DNA of 64,000 nt from Blastococcus colisei (GTDB lineage Bacteria > Actinomycetota > Actinomycetes > Mycobacteriales > Geodermatophilaceae). The DNA is taken from NCBI RefSeq assembly GCF_006717095.1, contig NZ_VFQE01000002.1, positions 310,001-374,000 of the forward strand. Reading direction: 5' to 3'. Below, in pieces: positions 44,344 to 53,039 of the stretch (positions are counted from its first letter, which is position 1; every line of letters starts with the position of its first letter). The position numbers and the translations under genes are program-made. The notes under the pieces are model-generated. The model saw only the letters and a list, made by a program, of their open reading frames with translations. It made no database searches and was not told the DNA's origin.

Positions 44344-47052
44344 GTGGTTCCCGATCCCCCGTCGGGACCCGACCGCGGCGAGCTGTTCGCCGCCGGTGGT
44401 GAGGCCGGCCGGCTCATGGCCGCCATCGACTGGGCCGCCACCCCGGTAGGACCGGTCGAGAGCTGGCCGGCCAGTCTGCGCTTCGCCATCCGCACCGTGC
44501 TGGTCTCCAAGTTTCCCATGGTGCTGACCTGGGGACCGGAGTTCATCCAGTTCTACAACGACGCCTACGCGCCCTTCATCGGCGCGAAGCACCCGGCGAT
44601 CGGGAAGGACATCCGCCAGACCCTCGCCGAGGGCTGGGACGCGCTCGGCCCGCCCATCGCGCACGCCATGACCACCCTCGAGGCGTCCTGGCTGCCGGGT
44701 CTCCTCCTCCTGCTCGAGCGCGCCGGCTACCGCGAGGAGACCTACTTCACCGTCTCCCACGCGCCCGCGTTCGGGGACGACGGCGCCGTGGCCGGCATGC
44801 ACGGGGTGTGCACGGAGGTCACCGGGCAGATCGTCGGCGGGCGCCGACAGCGACTCCTCCACGACCTGGCGACGGAAGGTTCCCGGCTGGGGGACGAGCA
44901 GGAGACGGTGGCGGCGATGTGCGCCGCGCTGTCGGCCGACTCGCTGGACCTGCCGTTCGCCGCCGTGTACCTCTCCTCGCCCGGCGAAACCGGGTTCCGT
45001 CGCATCGCCGCGGTCGGCTGCGATCCCACCTTGCTGCCGGGGACAGCGGGGACCGCGGCGGAGCTCACCGGCATCGTCGACCGGCTGGACGTGATCGGTG
45101 GCCCGTTCGGTGACCGGGTCGCCGAGGCCGTCGTCCTCCCGCTCACCGCCACCCGGGACGGCGAGCCGCTCGGGCTGCTCCTCGCAGGCAAGAGCCCCAA
45201 TCTGGCGCTGGACGTGGAGTACCGGTCCTTCTACGAGCTCGTGGCCGGGCAGTTCGCCGGCGTGATCGGCAACATCCGAGCCTTCGAGACCGAGCGGCTA
45301 CGGGCGGAGTCCCTCGCCGAGCTGGACCGCGCGAAGACGACGTTCTTCTCCGACGTCAGCCACGAGCTGCGCACGCCCCTGACGCTGCTGCTCGGCCCCA
45401 TCGGCGACGTCCTCGAGGACACGACCGCCCCGCTGGCGCCCGGGGTGCAGGAGCAGCTGGAGCTCGCGATGCGCAACGGCCAGCGGCTGCAGCGGCTGGT
45501 CAACGACCTGCTCGACTTCGCGAGCATCGAGGCCGGACGGGCCAACCCCGTGCGGGTGGAGACCGACGTCGCCACGTTCACCGCGGAGCTCGCCGGCATC
45601 TTCCGCGCCGCCACCGAGCGGGCCGGACTGCGGCTGACCGTGGACTGCCCCCCGCTGGACCGGCCGGCCTACGTCGACCCGCGGATGTGGGAGAAGGTCG
45701 TCGTCAACCTCCTCGCGAACGCGGTCAAGTACACGTTCGTCGGCGGGATCGATGTCGCCCTGCATGCCGCCGACGACGGCTTCGTGCTGACGGTGACCGA
45801 CACCGGCGTCGGGATCGTCGCCGACGAGCTGCCGCACCTCTTCGAGCGCTTCCACCGGGTGCCCGGGGCGACGGCCCGCACGCGGGAGGGCACCGGCATC
45901 GGTCTCGCGCTGGTGCAGGAACTGGCCGCGCTGCACGGCGGACACGTCTCGGTGACCAGCGAGCCGGGGGCCGGCAGCAGGTTCACCGTCACGCTGCCCT
46001 ACGGCGCCCCGGACGTGGCCGACGACGAGCCGCGGGCCGTGGTCCGCCCGTCGGACGAGGCCCGCGGCGAGGCCGCGAGCTGGGAGGAGGACACCTCCCG
46101 GCCCGGCGAGCCGACGGCGGCCGTGTCGACCGGGGGGCCGGCGGGCCGGAACGTGCTGGTCGTCGACGACAACGCCGACATGCGCGCCTACCTGACCCGG
46201 CTGCTCGGGCCGCACTGGTCGGTGCGGACGACGGCGAACGGGGAGGAGGCGCTGGCGGCCGTGGCGGAGCGGCTCCCCGACCTCGTGCTGACCGACGTGA
46301 TGATGCCCCGGGTGGACGGCTTCGAGCTGCTGCGCGCGCTGCGGGCCGACCCGGCGACCCGGCACATCCCGGTGATCATGCTGACCGCGCGGGCCGGTCA
46401 GGAGGCATCGGTCGAGGGCCTCCAGGCAGGGGCGGACGACTACCTGGCCAAGCCGTTCCGGGCCGACGAGCTCATCGCCCGTGTCCGGGTGGCCCTGGAG
46501 CGCGCCGCCGGCCGCGCCGCCCTCCCGGCCGCGGATCCGGTGGTCCCCGCTCCGGATGCCAGGACCATCGCGGCCCCCGCGCCGGCGCCCACGCTCTCAG
46601 CAGCCGGTAGGCCCGGACCTCCCTCGCCCCGCCGGCCGCAGGAGTCCACGCCCGGGCCGTTCGCGGAGTGGCGGCTGCCGTCGTTCGCGTCCTCCGTCCC
46701 CGTGCTGCGCCGCCGGCTGCGCGGCTGGCTGGCGACCGCGGGCATCGGGGAGGACCAGGCCTACGACCTGCTGCTGGCCGCCTGCGAGGCGGTGACCAAC
46801 GCGATCGAGCACGCCCAGGAGCCGGCGCAGCCGTACTTCGACGTCACCGCCGCGGTCGACGGCGGGCACGTCCGCATCGCGGTGCGGGACTACGGGCAGT
46901 GGCGGGAGCGGGTGCCGAGCATGGATCGCGGCCGTGGCTCCACGCTGATGAGCGCGTTCGCCGAGATCACGGCCACCCCCAGCCCCGAGGGCACGACCGT
47001 GGTCATCTCCACCCCGCTGGCGGCCCAGCGACCGGACACCGCAACCTGCTGA
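44344..47052 (+). CDS. hybrid sensor histidine kinase with receiver and C-terminal RsbW-like ATPase
   Basis: A 902-residue cytoplasmic signalling protein. Order: PAS-like domain (about 25-160), GAF-like domain (about 175-315), HisKA with His340 in SHELRTP, HATPase (about 440-553; NLLANAVKY, DTGVG, GTGIGLAL), receiver (603-718) with phospho-acceptor Asp651 and Lys703, a Pro/Ala-rich linker, then a second GHKL ATPase (about 780-890; ACEAVTNAIEHA) of the RsbW/anti-sigma kinase type. There is no membrane segment. The PAS segment (WGPEFIQFYNDAYAPFIGAKHP) resembles those of photosensory-type kinases. GTG 44344 follows GGAGG by 5 nt. The last domain could phosphorylate an anti-sigma antagonist, tying the phosphorelay to a stress sigma factor. 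Followed 13 bp later by a GH65 gene. Confidence 0.88.
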   Translation: MVPDPPSGPDRGELFAAGGEAGRLMAAIDWAATPVGPVESWPASLRFAIRTVLVSKFPMVLTWGPEFIQFYNDAYAPFIGAKHPAIGKDIRQTLAEGWDALGPPIAHAMTTLEASWLPGLLLLLERAGYREETYFTVSHAPAFGDDGAVAGMHGVCTEVTGQIVGGRRQRLLHDLATEGSRLGDEQETVAAMCAALSADSLDLPFAAVYLSSPGETGFRRIAAVGCDPTLLPGTAGTAAELTGIVDRLDVIGGPFGDRVAEAVVLPLTATRDGEPLGLLLAGKSPNLALDVEYRSFYELVAGQFAGVIGNIRAFETERLRAESLAELDRAKTTFFSDVSHELRTPLTLLLGPIGDVLEDTTAPLAPGVQEQLELAMRNGQRLQRLVNDLLDFASIEAGRANPVRVETDVATFTAELAGIFRAATERAGLRLTVDCPPLDRPAYVDPRMWEKVVVNLLANAVKYTFVGGIDVALHAADDGFVLTVTDTGVGIVADELPHLFERFHRVPGATARTREGTGIGLALVQELAALHGGHVSVTSEPGAGSRFTVTLPYGAPDVADDEPRAVVRPSDEARGEAASWEEDTSRPGEPTAAVSTGGPAGRNVLVVDDNADMRAYLTRLLGPHWSVRTTANGEEALAAVAERLPDLVLTDVMMPRVDGFELLRALRADPATRHIPVIMLTARAGQEASVEGLQAGADDYLAKPFRADELIARVRVALERAAGRAALPAADPVVPAPDARTIAAPAPAPTLSAAGRPGPPSPRRPQESTPGPFAEWRLPSFASSVPVLRRRLRGWLATAGIGEDQAYDLLLAACEAVTNAIEHAQEPAQPYFDVTAAVDGGHVRIAVRDYGQWRERVPSMDRGRGSTLMSAFAEITATPSPEGTTVVISTPLAAQRPDTATC

Positions 47053-47065
47053 GCAGGGACCTGAC

Positions 47066-49396
47066 GTGACCGCCCCGACCCTCGACATCGCCCCGTGGCT
47101 CGTCCGTGAGCCACACGTGGACCCCGGGACGCTCGGCGTCGCGGAGTCCGTCTTCAGTCTCTCGAACGGGTACGTCGGGATCCGGGGCACGCTGGACGAG
47201 GTCGAGCCGCATGGCATGCGCGGCACATACCTGTCCGGGGTCTACGAGACGCATCCGCTGTCCTATCCCGAGGGCGGCTACGGGCACCCCGACGAGGGGC
47301 AGGCGATGCTCACCGTCGCCGACGGCACGCCGCTGCACCTGCTCGTCGACGGTGTCCCGCTCGACGTGCGGGAGGCATCCCCGGACATCCACGAGCGCAC
47401 GCTGGACCTGCGTGCCGGCACGCTCGACCGCCGGGTGCGCTGGACCGCGCCGTCGGGCACGACGCTGGAGCTGCGCACCCGGCGGATCGTCTCCCTCGTG
47501 GAACGGTCGGTCTGCGCCGTGCGGTACGAGGTCCGCGCCGTGGACGGGCCGGCGCACGTCGTCGTCCGGTCCGAGCTCGTCGGCGGGGAGGTCACGCCGA
47601 CGGGCGTGGACAACGCCGACCCGCGCGTCGCCGCGGCCTTGGACCACGCCTTCGAGACGCTCGCCCACGTCCGCACGGCGAACGGTGGCGTCCTCGCGGC
47701 ACGGACGCGCGGGTCGGGCATCGGTGTCGCCGCCGCCGTCGGCCACGAGATCGACGGCGGGCGGGTGAGTACGCAGATCGACCACCAGGTCGTCACCACG
47801 GTCGCCGCCGACCTGCCGCCCGGAGGGAGCCTCACGATCGTCAAGGCCGTCGCGTACAGCTGGTCGCACGACGCCGGGCCGCACTCCCTCATCGGGCAGG
47901 CGTCGGCCGCCGTGAGCTCCGCACTCGATCTCGGGTGGGACGACCTGGTCGCCGGTCAGCGGGCCGTCCTCGACGAACTGTGGGCGACGGCGGACGTCGA
48001 GGTCGACGGCGACCCCGAGCTCCAGCAGGCGCTGCGCTACGGCGTCTTCCAGCTGTTCTGCTCCGCCGCCTGCATCTCGGGTGCCCCTGTGGGCGCCAAG
48101 GGCCTCACGGGCATGGGCTACAGCGGCCACACCTTCTGGGACGTCGAGGGCTTCGTCCTGCCCGCCCTGACGCTGCTGCACCCGGACGCGGCGGCCCGCC
48201 TGCTGCGGTGGCGCTCCGCCACGCTCGACGTCGCCCGCGAGCGCGCCGAGACGCTGGGGCTGCAGGGCGCCTGCTTCGCGTGGCGCACGATCAGCGGGCG
48301 GGAAGTGTCCGCGTACTGGCCGGCGAGCACGGCGGCGATGCACGTGAACGCCGACATCTCCCGCGCCTTCTGGCTCTACCAGAACGTCACGGCCGATGAC
48401 CTCGACTCCGTCGGAGGCCTGGACGTGCTCGTCGAGACGGCCCGCCTGTGGATGTCCATGGGTCACGAGGACGCGGCGGGCGGGTGGCACCTGTTCGGCA
48501 TGACGGGGCCGGACGAGTACACCGGGATCGTCGACGACAACGTCTTCACCAACCTCATGGCCCGGCGCAACCTCCTGTGTGCTGCCGACGCGTGCCAGCG
48601 GCTGCAGGCGCGCGCGTCGCAGCTGGGCGTGGACCACACCGAGACCTCCGCCTGGCGGGCCGCGGCGGCAGCGGTGCACGTCCCGTGGGACGAGGGCCTA
48701 CGGGTGCACCCGATGAACGAGAACTTCACGACCTACCGGGAATGGCGGTTCGAGGACAAGCGCGACTCCTACCCGGTCCAGGAGCACCAGCACTACGCCA
48801 AGTTCTACCGGCGGCAGGTGCTCAAGCAGGCCGACCTCGTCCAGGCGCTGTGGTGGTGTCGCGACGACTTCACGGCCGAGGAGGTGGCGCGCGACCTCGA
48901 CTACTACGAGGCGCGCACCGTCCGGGACTCCTCGCTGTCGGCGGCCGTCCAGGCCGTCGCGTGCGCCCAGGCGCAGCACCCCGATCTCGCCCTGCGCTAC
49001 CTGCGGGAGTGCGCTCTGGTGGATCTCCGCGACGTCCAGGGAGACACCGCCAGCGGGCTGCACCTGGCCTCGGTAGGAGGAGCGTGGCTGGCGTTCGTCG
49101 CCGGTCTCGGTGGGCTGCGGGAGGACCACGAGGACCTCGAGATCGCGCCCCTGCTGCCGACGTCGCTCTCGCGCACCGCCTACCACGTCACCTGGCGCAG
49201 CAGGCTGCTCCGCGTCGAGACGACGCAGGAAGCCACCACGGTCGCACTGCTGCGTGGCGACGGGCCGGTGACCGTCGTCGTCGACGGCGCACCCCTGACG
49301 GTCACGGCCGCGGCACCCGGCCGCGTGCCGCTCCGTGCGCCGACCCCGTTGCTCGACGAGCCGCGGCAGCCGGCCGGTCGCGAACCGCGCACCTGA
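47066..49396 (+). CDS. glycoside hydrolase family 65 disaccharide phosphorylase
   Basis: A 776-residue GH65 enzyme. It has an N-terminal beta-sandwich (VAESVFSLSNGYVGIRG), an (alpha/alpha)6 barrel with FWDVEGFVLPALTLLHP and MTGPDEYTGIVDDNVFTN, and a small C-terminal beta domain. Glu484 in GPDEY is the expected general acid. The family includes maltose, trehalose and kojibiose phosphorylases and some hydrolases; which one this is cannot be read with confidence. KRDSYPVQEHQHYAKFYRRQVLKQADLVQAL is typical of the phosphorylases. It starts 13 bp after the hybrid kinase and is probably in its operon. Confidence 0.9.
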   Translation: MTAPTLDIAPWLVREPHVDPGTLGVAESVFSLSNGYVGIRGTLDEVEPHGMRGTYLSGVYETHPLSYPEGGYGHPDEGQAMLTVADGTPLHLLVDGVPLDVREASPDIHERTLDLRAGTLDRRVRWTAPSGTTLELRTRRIVSLVERSVCAVRYEVRAVDGPAHVVVRSELVGGEVTPTGVDNADPRVAAALDHAFETLAHVRTANGGVLAARTRGSGIGVAAAVGHEIDGGRVSTQIDHQVVTTVAADLPPGGSLTIVKAVAYSWSHDAGPHSLIGQASAAVSSALDLGWDDLVAGQRAVLDELWATADVEVDGDPELQQALRYGVFQLFCSAACISGAPVGAKGLTGMGYSGHTFWDVEGFVLPALTLLHPDAAARLLRWRSATLDVARERAETLGLQGACFAWRTISGREVSAYWPASTAAMHVNADISRAFWLYQNVTADDLDSVGGLDVLVETARLWMSMGHEDAAGGWHLFGMTGPDEYTGIVDDNVFTNLMARRNLLCAADACQRLQARASQLGVDHTETSAWRAAAAAVHVPWDEGLRVHPMNENFTTYREWRFEDKRDSYPVQEHQHYAKFYRRQVLKQADLVQALWWCRDDFTAEEVARDLDYYEARTVRDSSLSAAVQAVACAQAQHPDLALRYLRECALVDLRDVQGDTASGLHLASVGGAWLAFVAGLGGLREDHEDLEIAPLLPTSLSRTAYHVTWRSRLLRVETTQEATTVALLRGDGPVTVVVDGAPLTVTAAAPGRVPLRAPTPLLDEPRQPAGREPRT

Positions 49397-49407
49397 GAGG
49401 CGCTGGA

Positions 49408-50892
49408 TCAGCCGAGGATCCAGGTGTCCTTGGCCCCGCCCCACCACCAGGTCGCGGGCTCCGGGCCGTCGGCCACGCGGGTGAGCGGTGCCGGCAGCGC
49501 GGTCGTGCCCTCGCCCGGACCCACCACGGACAGGACGCGCAGGTCGACGTGCCGCGGCCGGAGCGCACCGTCCACGAGGGTCGGCAGCGTCGTCGGCGTC
49601 ACCGGCTCCCGGGCGACGAAGCGGTAGGGCGCGGCCGAGACCTCCGCCTGGAGGAAGGCCAGCTCCGCCGCCGAGCACGCGGGCCCCACGATCGTCCCCC
49701 GGCCGCCGTACCCGGCGACCGGCGTGATGACGAGCTCGTGCAGCCGGTCGCGCACCGCGGCCCACTGGTCCTCGTGGGCGAGTACCCAGGTGGGGACCGA
49801 GCCCAGCAGCGGCTCCTCCCCCAGGTAGAAGCGAATCATCTGCGGCACCCAGGCGTAGCTGGCGGCGTCGTCGGCGAGCTCGTTGCCCGGGACGTTGGCC
49901 AGGCCGAGCCGGCCGGCCCGCACCGCCTCGGTGAGCAGCACGTCCAGCGACTGCCCGATCGGGGTGCGGAACGCGGCCAGCAGGCCGTCGTCGAAGCGCC
50001 GGTAGAGGACGTCGATCGGGAGCCGCTCGCCGTCGACCGCGGCCTCCACACCGCCGTCCGTGCGTGGCCAGAGGTCCCCGGCCCGCACGAGCGGCGCGCC
50101 CAGGGCATCGGCGAACAGCCGGTGCTCGAACCAGGCGTTGTCGCTCTCCCCGGCGGTCAGGACGGCGAGCCGTGGCGTGCCCGTGCAGGCCGGCGGCGCC
50201 GCGGTCGCCAGCCCGGCGCGCAGCAGCGGCAGCGCGTCGGAGGGGTCGACGACCCCGGTGGCGGCGGCGAGCAGCTCGGGAACGGCGCCACGGAGGGCAT
50301 CCCGGCCGGCCAGCGCGTACCCCAGGCCGGCCGGCACCCGCAGATGGTCGGCGGTCACCACCCACTCCCCCGACGCGGTGCGCTGCACGTCCGCGCCGGC
50401 CACGGTGGCCCGTCGCTGCCCCGGCCAGGCCTGACCGACGGCGCCGGGGTCGCGGACGGGGCTGTGCGCGACCGCCCACTGCGGCAGGACGCCGGCCCGC
50501 ACCACCTGCGGGTCGCGGTCGACGTCCCCGCGCCGCCGGCCCGCGGCCCGGTAGGCGTCGGCGAGGAAGGCGTTGAGCGCGCGGTGCCGCTGCTCGACCC
50601 CGGCGGCGATCCGGGCCCACTCCGCGGCGGGCAGGATCCGCGGCACCGGATCCAGCGGAAAGGGGCGCACGTCCTGCCGGCCGTCGGACCAGGTGGCCAC
50701 GGCGATCCCCCGTGCCGCCCCCTCCGCGGCGAGCGCGGTGGCGGCAGCCGTCAGGCCCGGCGTCCCCAGCCGCTGCAGGAACGAACCGATCCCGGCGTAC
50801 CCGTCGCGCAGCCGGCCGTCCGGGCTGACCGCCTCGTCAGCCGGGGCTGCTGGGTAGCCGGCGAACGGATCTGCGTCCCCCGACCTGCTCAC
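49408..50892 (-). CDS. circularly permuted ATP-grasp protein
   Basis: A 494-residue member of the circularly permuted ATP-grasp family (DUF404/DUF407 type): DEAVSPDGRLRDGYAGIGSFLQRLG at the start, RHRALNAFLADAY, ESDNAWFEHRLFADALGAPLV, YRRFDDG and NVPGNELADDAASYAWVPQMIRFYLGEEPLL. Relatives often sit with an alpha-E-domain protein and a transglutaminase-like protein and are thought to make amide bonds on peptides. Neither partner is present here. The GTG overlaps the stop of an S9 peptidase gene (GTGA), so the two are coupled. Substrate unknown. Confidence 0.85.
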   Translation of the reverse strand: MSRSGDADPFAGYPAAPADEAVSPDGRLRDGYAGIGSFLQRLGTPGLTAAATALAAEGAARGIAVATWSDGRQDVRPFPLDPVPRILPAAEWARIAAGVEQRHRALNAFLADAYRAAGRRRGDVDRDPQVVRAGVLPQWAVAHSPVRDPGAVGQAWPGQRRATVAGADVQRTASGEWVVTADHLRVPAGLGYALAGRDALRGAVPELLAAATGVVDPSDALPLLRAGLATAAPPACTGTPRLAVLTAGESDNAWFEHRLFADALGAPLVRAGDLWPRTDGGVEAAVDGERLPIDVLYRRFDDGLLAAFRTPIGQSLDVLLTEAVRAGRLGLANVPGNELADDAASYAWVPQMIRFYLGEEPLLGSVPTWVLAHEDQWAAVRDRLHELVITPVAGYGGRGTIVGPACSAAELAFLQAEVSAAPYRFVAREPVTPTTLPTLVDGALRPRHVDLRVLSVVGPGEGTTALPAPLTRVADGPEPATWWWGGAKDTWILG

Positions 50893-52787
50893 AGCCAGCG
50901 ATCGAACCAGGCGGCAACGCGCTCGCCGAGCTCGACGAGGTGGTTCCGGCCGACGATGGTGTGCCCCTCACCGGGGAGCAGCAGCAGGTCGCTGGGCGCA
51001 CCCAGGGCCTGGAGCGCCTGGTGCGCCTGCACCGACTCCGCCACCGGCACGTTCGTGTCGCGGTCGCCGTGCACGAAGAGCACCGGGGAGGTGAGCCGCT
51101 CCAGGTCGGTGATCGGCGAGAGTGCGGTGAGCAGCTCCCGGTCGGCGACCGGGTCGCCGTACTCGGTGACCGACGCCGCCGCCATCCACGGCTCCGTGCC
51201 GGCGAAGAACGTGCGCAGGTCGCTCATGCCGGCGCCGGTGACCCCGGCGGCGAACAGGCCGGGCCAGCGGGTGAGCGCGACCAGCGTCAGGTAGCCGCCG
51301 TAGGACCAGCCGTGGGCGCCGATCCGGCCCGGCTCGGCGATGCCGGCCGTGACGAGCTCGTCGACCGTCGTCCGGACGTCGGCGAAGGAGGCCTCGCGCG
51401 CCGGGCCGTCGTCGGCGGTGAGGAAGGCCCGGCCGAAGCCGCCGGAACCGCGCACGTTGGGCGCGAAGACCGTGAAGCCCGCGGCCACCAGCGACTGGGC
51501 GAGCGGCGACCAGTCCGGCCGCTCCTCGCCCTCGGGGCCGCCGTGGAAGCTCACGACCGTCCGGTTGGGCCCCTGGACCCCGGGCGGCACGTAGAGCCAG
51601 CCCGACAGCGGCAGCCCGTCGGAGGCGACGTAGTCGTACCGGACCGGGGTGACCAGGCCCTCGGGGTCGGGGCGGCACGGACCGGACGGGAGCGACGCGG
51701 GCACGCCGTCGTCCAGGGCGATGCGGAACAGCCCGCGCGGGGAGCGGGGCCCCGTCAGCTCGGCGATCATCGTGGCACCGTCCGCCGAGAGCGACCAGCC
51801 GGGCATGACCGGCTCGGGCAGGGGGATCTCGCGGACGCAGGACCCGTCGGACAGCGCGTGCACGCGCAGCTCGGTGACACCACCGGCGTTCCAGACGGCC
51901 AGGACGGTGCCGTCGGTGCGCAGGGCGTAGCCGTCCAGGTCGGCGTCCGGGCGGGCGAGCACGACGCGGCCCGCGCCCGGGACGCCGTCCTCGGCCAGCG
52001 GGACCTGCACCAGGCCGGACCGGTCGGTGAAGGGCTCCCCGGGCAGCGACGCCCGGAGGTACACGGAGCGGCCGTCGGGCCCGAAACGGCCGTCCTCCGA
52101 GGCGATGCCGCCGGGGGCGTCGAGACCGATCAGCCGACGCTGCACCCCCGAGCCCACGTCGACGACCACGACGTGGCGGTAGGCGCGCGGGCCGCGCCGG
52201 GCCAGGACGAACCGCTGGTCGACCGACACCGAGGTGACGGAGAGGAAGCCGCCGCGGGCCAGGGTGCGGTGCTCACCGGTGGCGGCATCGACGAGGACGA
52301 CGTCGGCGTCGGGGCCGTCGCCCGGCGCGATCGAGCAGGCGTAGTGCCCGGGGCCGGTCCAGCCGCCGGCGAAGACGGTGGCGCGCGGGTCCTCCCCGGC
52401 GACGACGCGGTGGTCGCTCCCGTCGGGGCGGACGACGTGCAGTTCGGCGCAGATGGAGCCGCCGGGGCTCACCAGGTAGGCCAGCCGGCCGCCGTCCGGC
52501 GACCAGGCCACGGAGACGACCTCCTCGGCGGGGCCGGACAGCACGACGGGCGGCGTCGCCCCGTCGAGCACCGCCACCTCCAGCCGCGGGATGCCGGAGC
52601 GGTCGGTGACGTAGGCGACGCGGGAACCGTCCGGGGAGAGCGCCGGGCACCAGGCGCCGGGGGCGGCCGCGATCTCCGTGACGGCACGGCGCACCTCCGC
52701 GGGCAGCAGCTCGGGCGACGCCTCGGCGGGGGCGGCCAGCAGTCCGGCGGGCGCGGACGACCGCCGGTCGGTCAGTGGGCTGACCAT
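50889..52787 (-). CDS. S9-family prolyl-oligopeptidase-like peptidase
   Basis: A 632-residue cytoplasmic serine peptidase. It has an N-terminal beta-propeller of WD-like PD40 repeats (residues about 45-375; SPDGSRVAYV, SPDGGRLAYL) and a C-terminal alpha/beta hydrolase domain (about 385-632). The triad is Ser495 in GWSYGG, Asp577 in GDRDTNVP and His609 in GEGHT. The oxyanion region is SFHGGPEGEERPDW. S9 enzymes cut short peptides or remove acyl-aminoacids. ATG 52787 follows GAGGAGG. It is translated first, with the ATP-grasp gene coupled behind it. No signal peptide. Confidence 0.92.
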   Translation of the reverse strand: MVSPLTDRRSSAPAGLLAAPAEASPELLPAEVRRAVTEIAAAPGAWCPALSPDGSRVAYVTDRSGIPRLEVAVLDGATPPVVLSGPAEEVVSVAWSPDGGRLAYLVSPGGSICAELHVVRPDGSDHRVVAGEDPRATVFAGGWTGPGHYACSIAPGDGPDADVVLVDAATGEHRTLARGGFLSVTSVSVDQRFVLARRGPRAYRHVVVVDVGSGVQRRLIGLDAPGGIASEDGRFGPDGRSVYLRASLPGEPFTDRSGLVQVPLAEDGVPGAGRVVLARPDADLDGYALRTDGTVLAVWNAGGVTELRVHALSDGSCVREIPLPEPVMPGWSLSADGATMIAELTGPRSPRGLFRIALDDGVPASLPSGPCRPDPEGLVTPVRYDYVASDGLPLSGWLYVPPGVQGPNRTVVSFHGGPEGEERPDWSPLAQSLVAAGFTVFAPNVRGSGGFGRAFLTADDGPAREASFADVRTTVDELVTAGIAEPGRIGAHGWSYGGYLTLVALTRWPGLFAAGVTGAGMSDLRTFFAGTEPWMAAASVTEYGDPVADRELLTALSPITDLERLTSPVLFVHGDRDTNVPVAESVQAHQALQALGAPSDLLLLPGEGHTIVGRNHLVELGERVAAWFDRWL

Positions 52788-52845
52788 GGACACCTCCTCG
52801 ACAATCTCTCTCGGCCCGCGCCGCGGGCACCACTGTGCGGACCGT

Positions 52846-52862
52846 GTGTTTCGAACACGTGT
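52846..52862. promoter_or_regulatory. overlapping palindromes in S9 peptidase/sepH spacer
   Basis: GTGTTTCGAACAC (52846-52858) and ACACGTGT (52855-52862) overlap in the 252-bp divergent spacer. TCGAAC resembles half of an actinobacterial LexA box but the other half (expected GTTCGA) does not match. A repressor or activator site is possible. The rest of the spacer shows nothing else I recognise. Confidence 0.35.
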
Positions 52863-53039
52863 CATCGCTCGGTATCGGCGGAGGTCGGGCGGTTCCGCAC
52901 CCCCCTGGCGGGGGACGGTCCGGTCGGTTCCGGGACGCGCCACGCCGGGCCGCCTGCGGGCGCTGCCCGGAGCTCGCCGATAGCCTCGTGCTCCGGTCCG
53001 TCTCTCCGGCGGCCGGTCGCGCAGTCAGGAGGTCCGCCC

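Noticed and set aside
52846-52862. LexA (SOS) box
   Set aside because: Only the TCGAAC half matches; the second half is GTCATC, not GTTCGA, and the flanking genes are not SOS genes.
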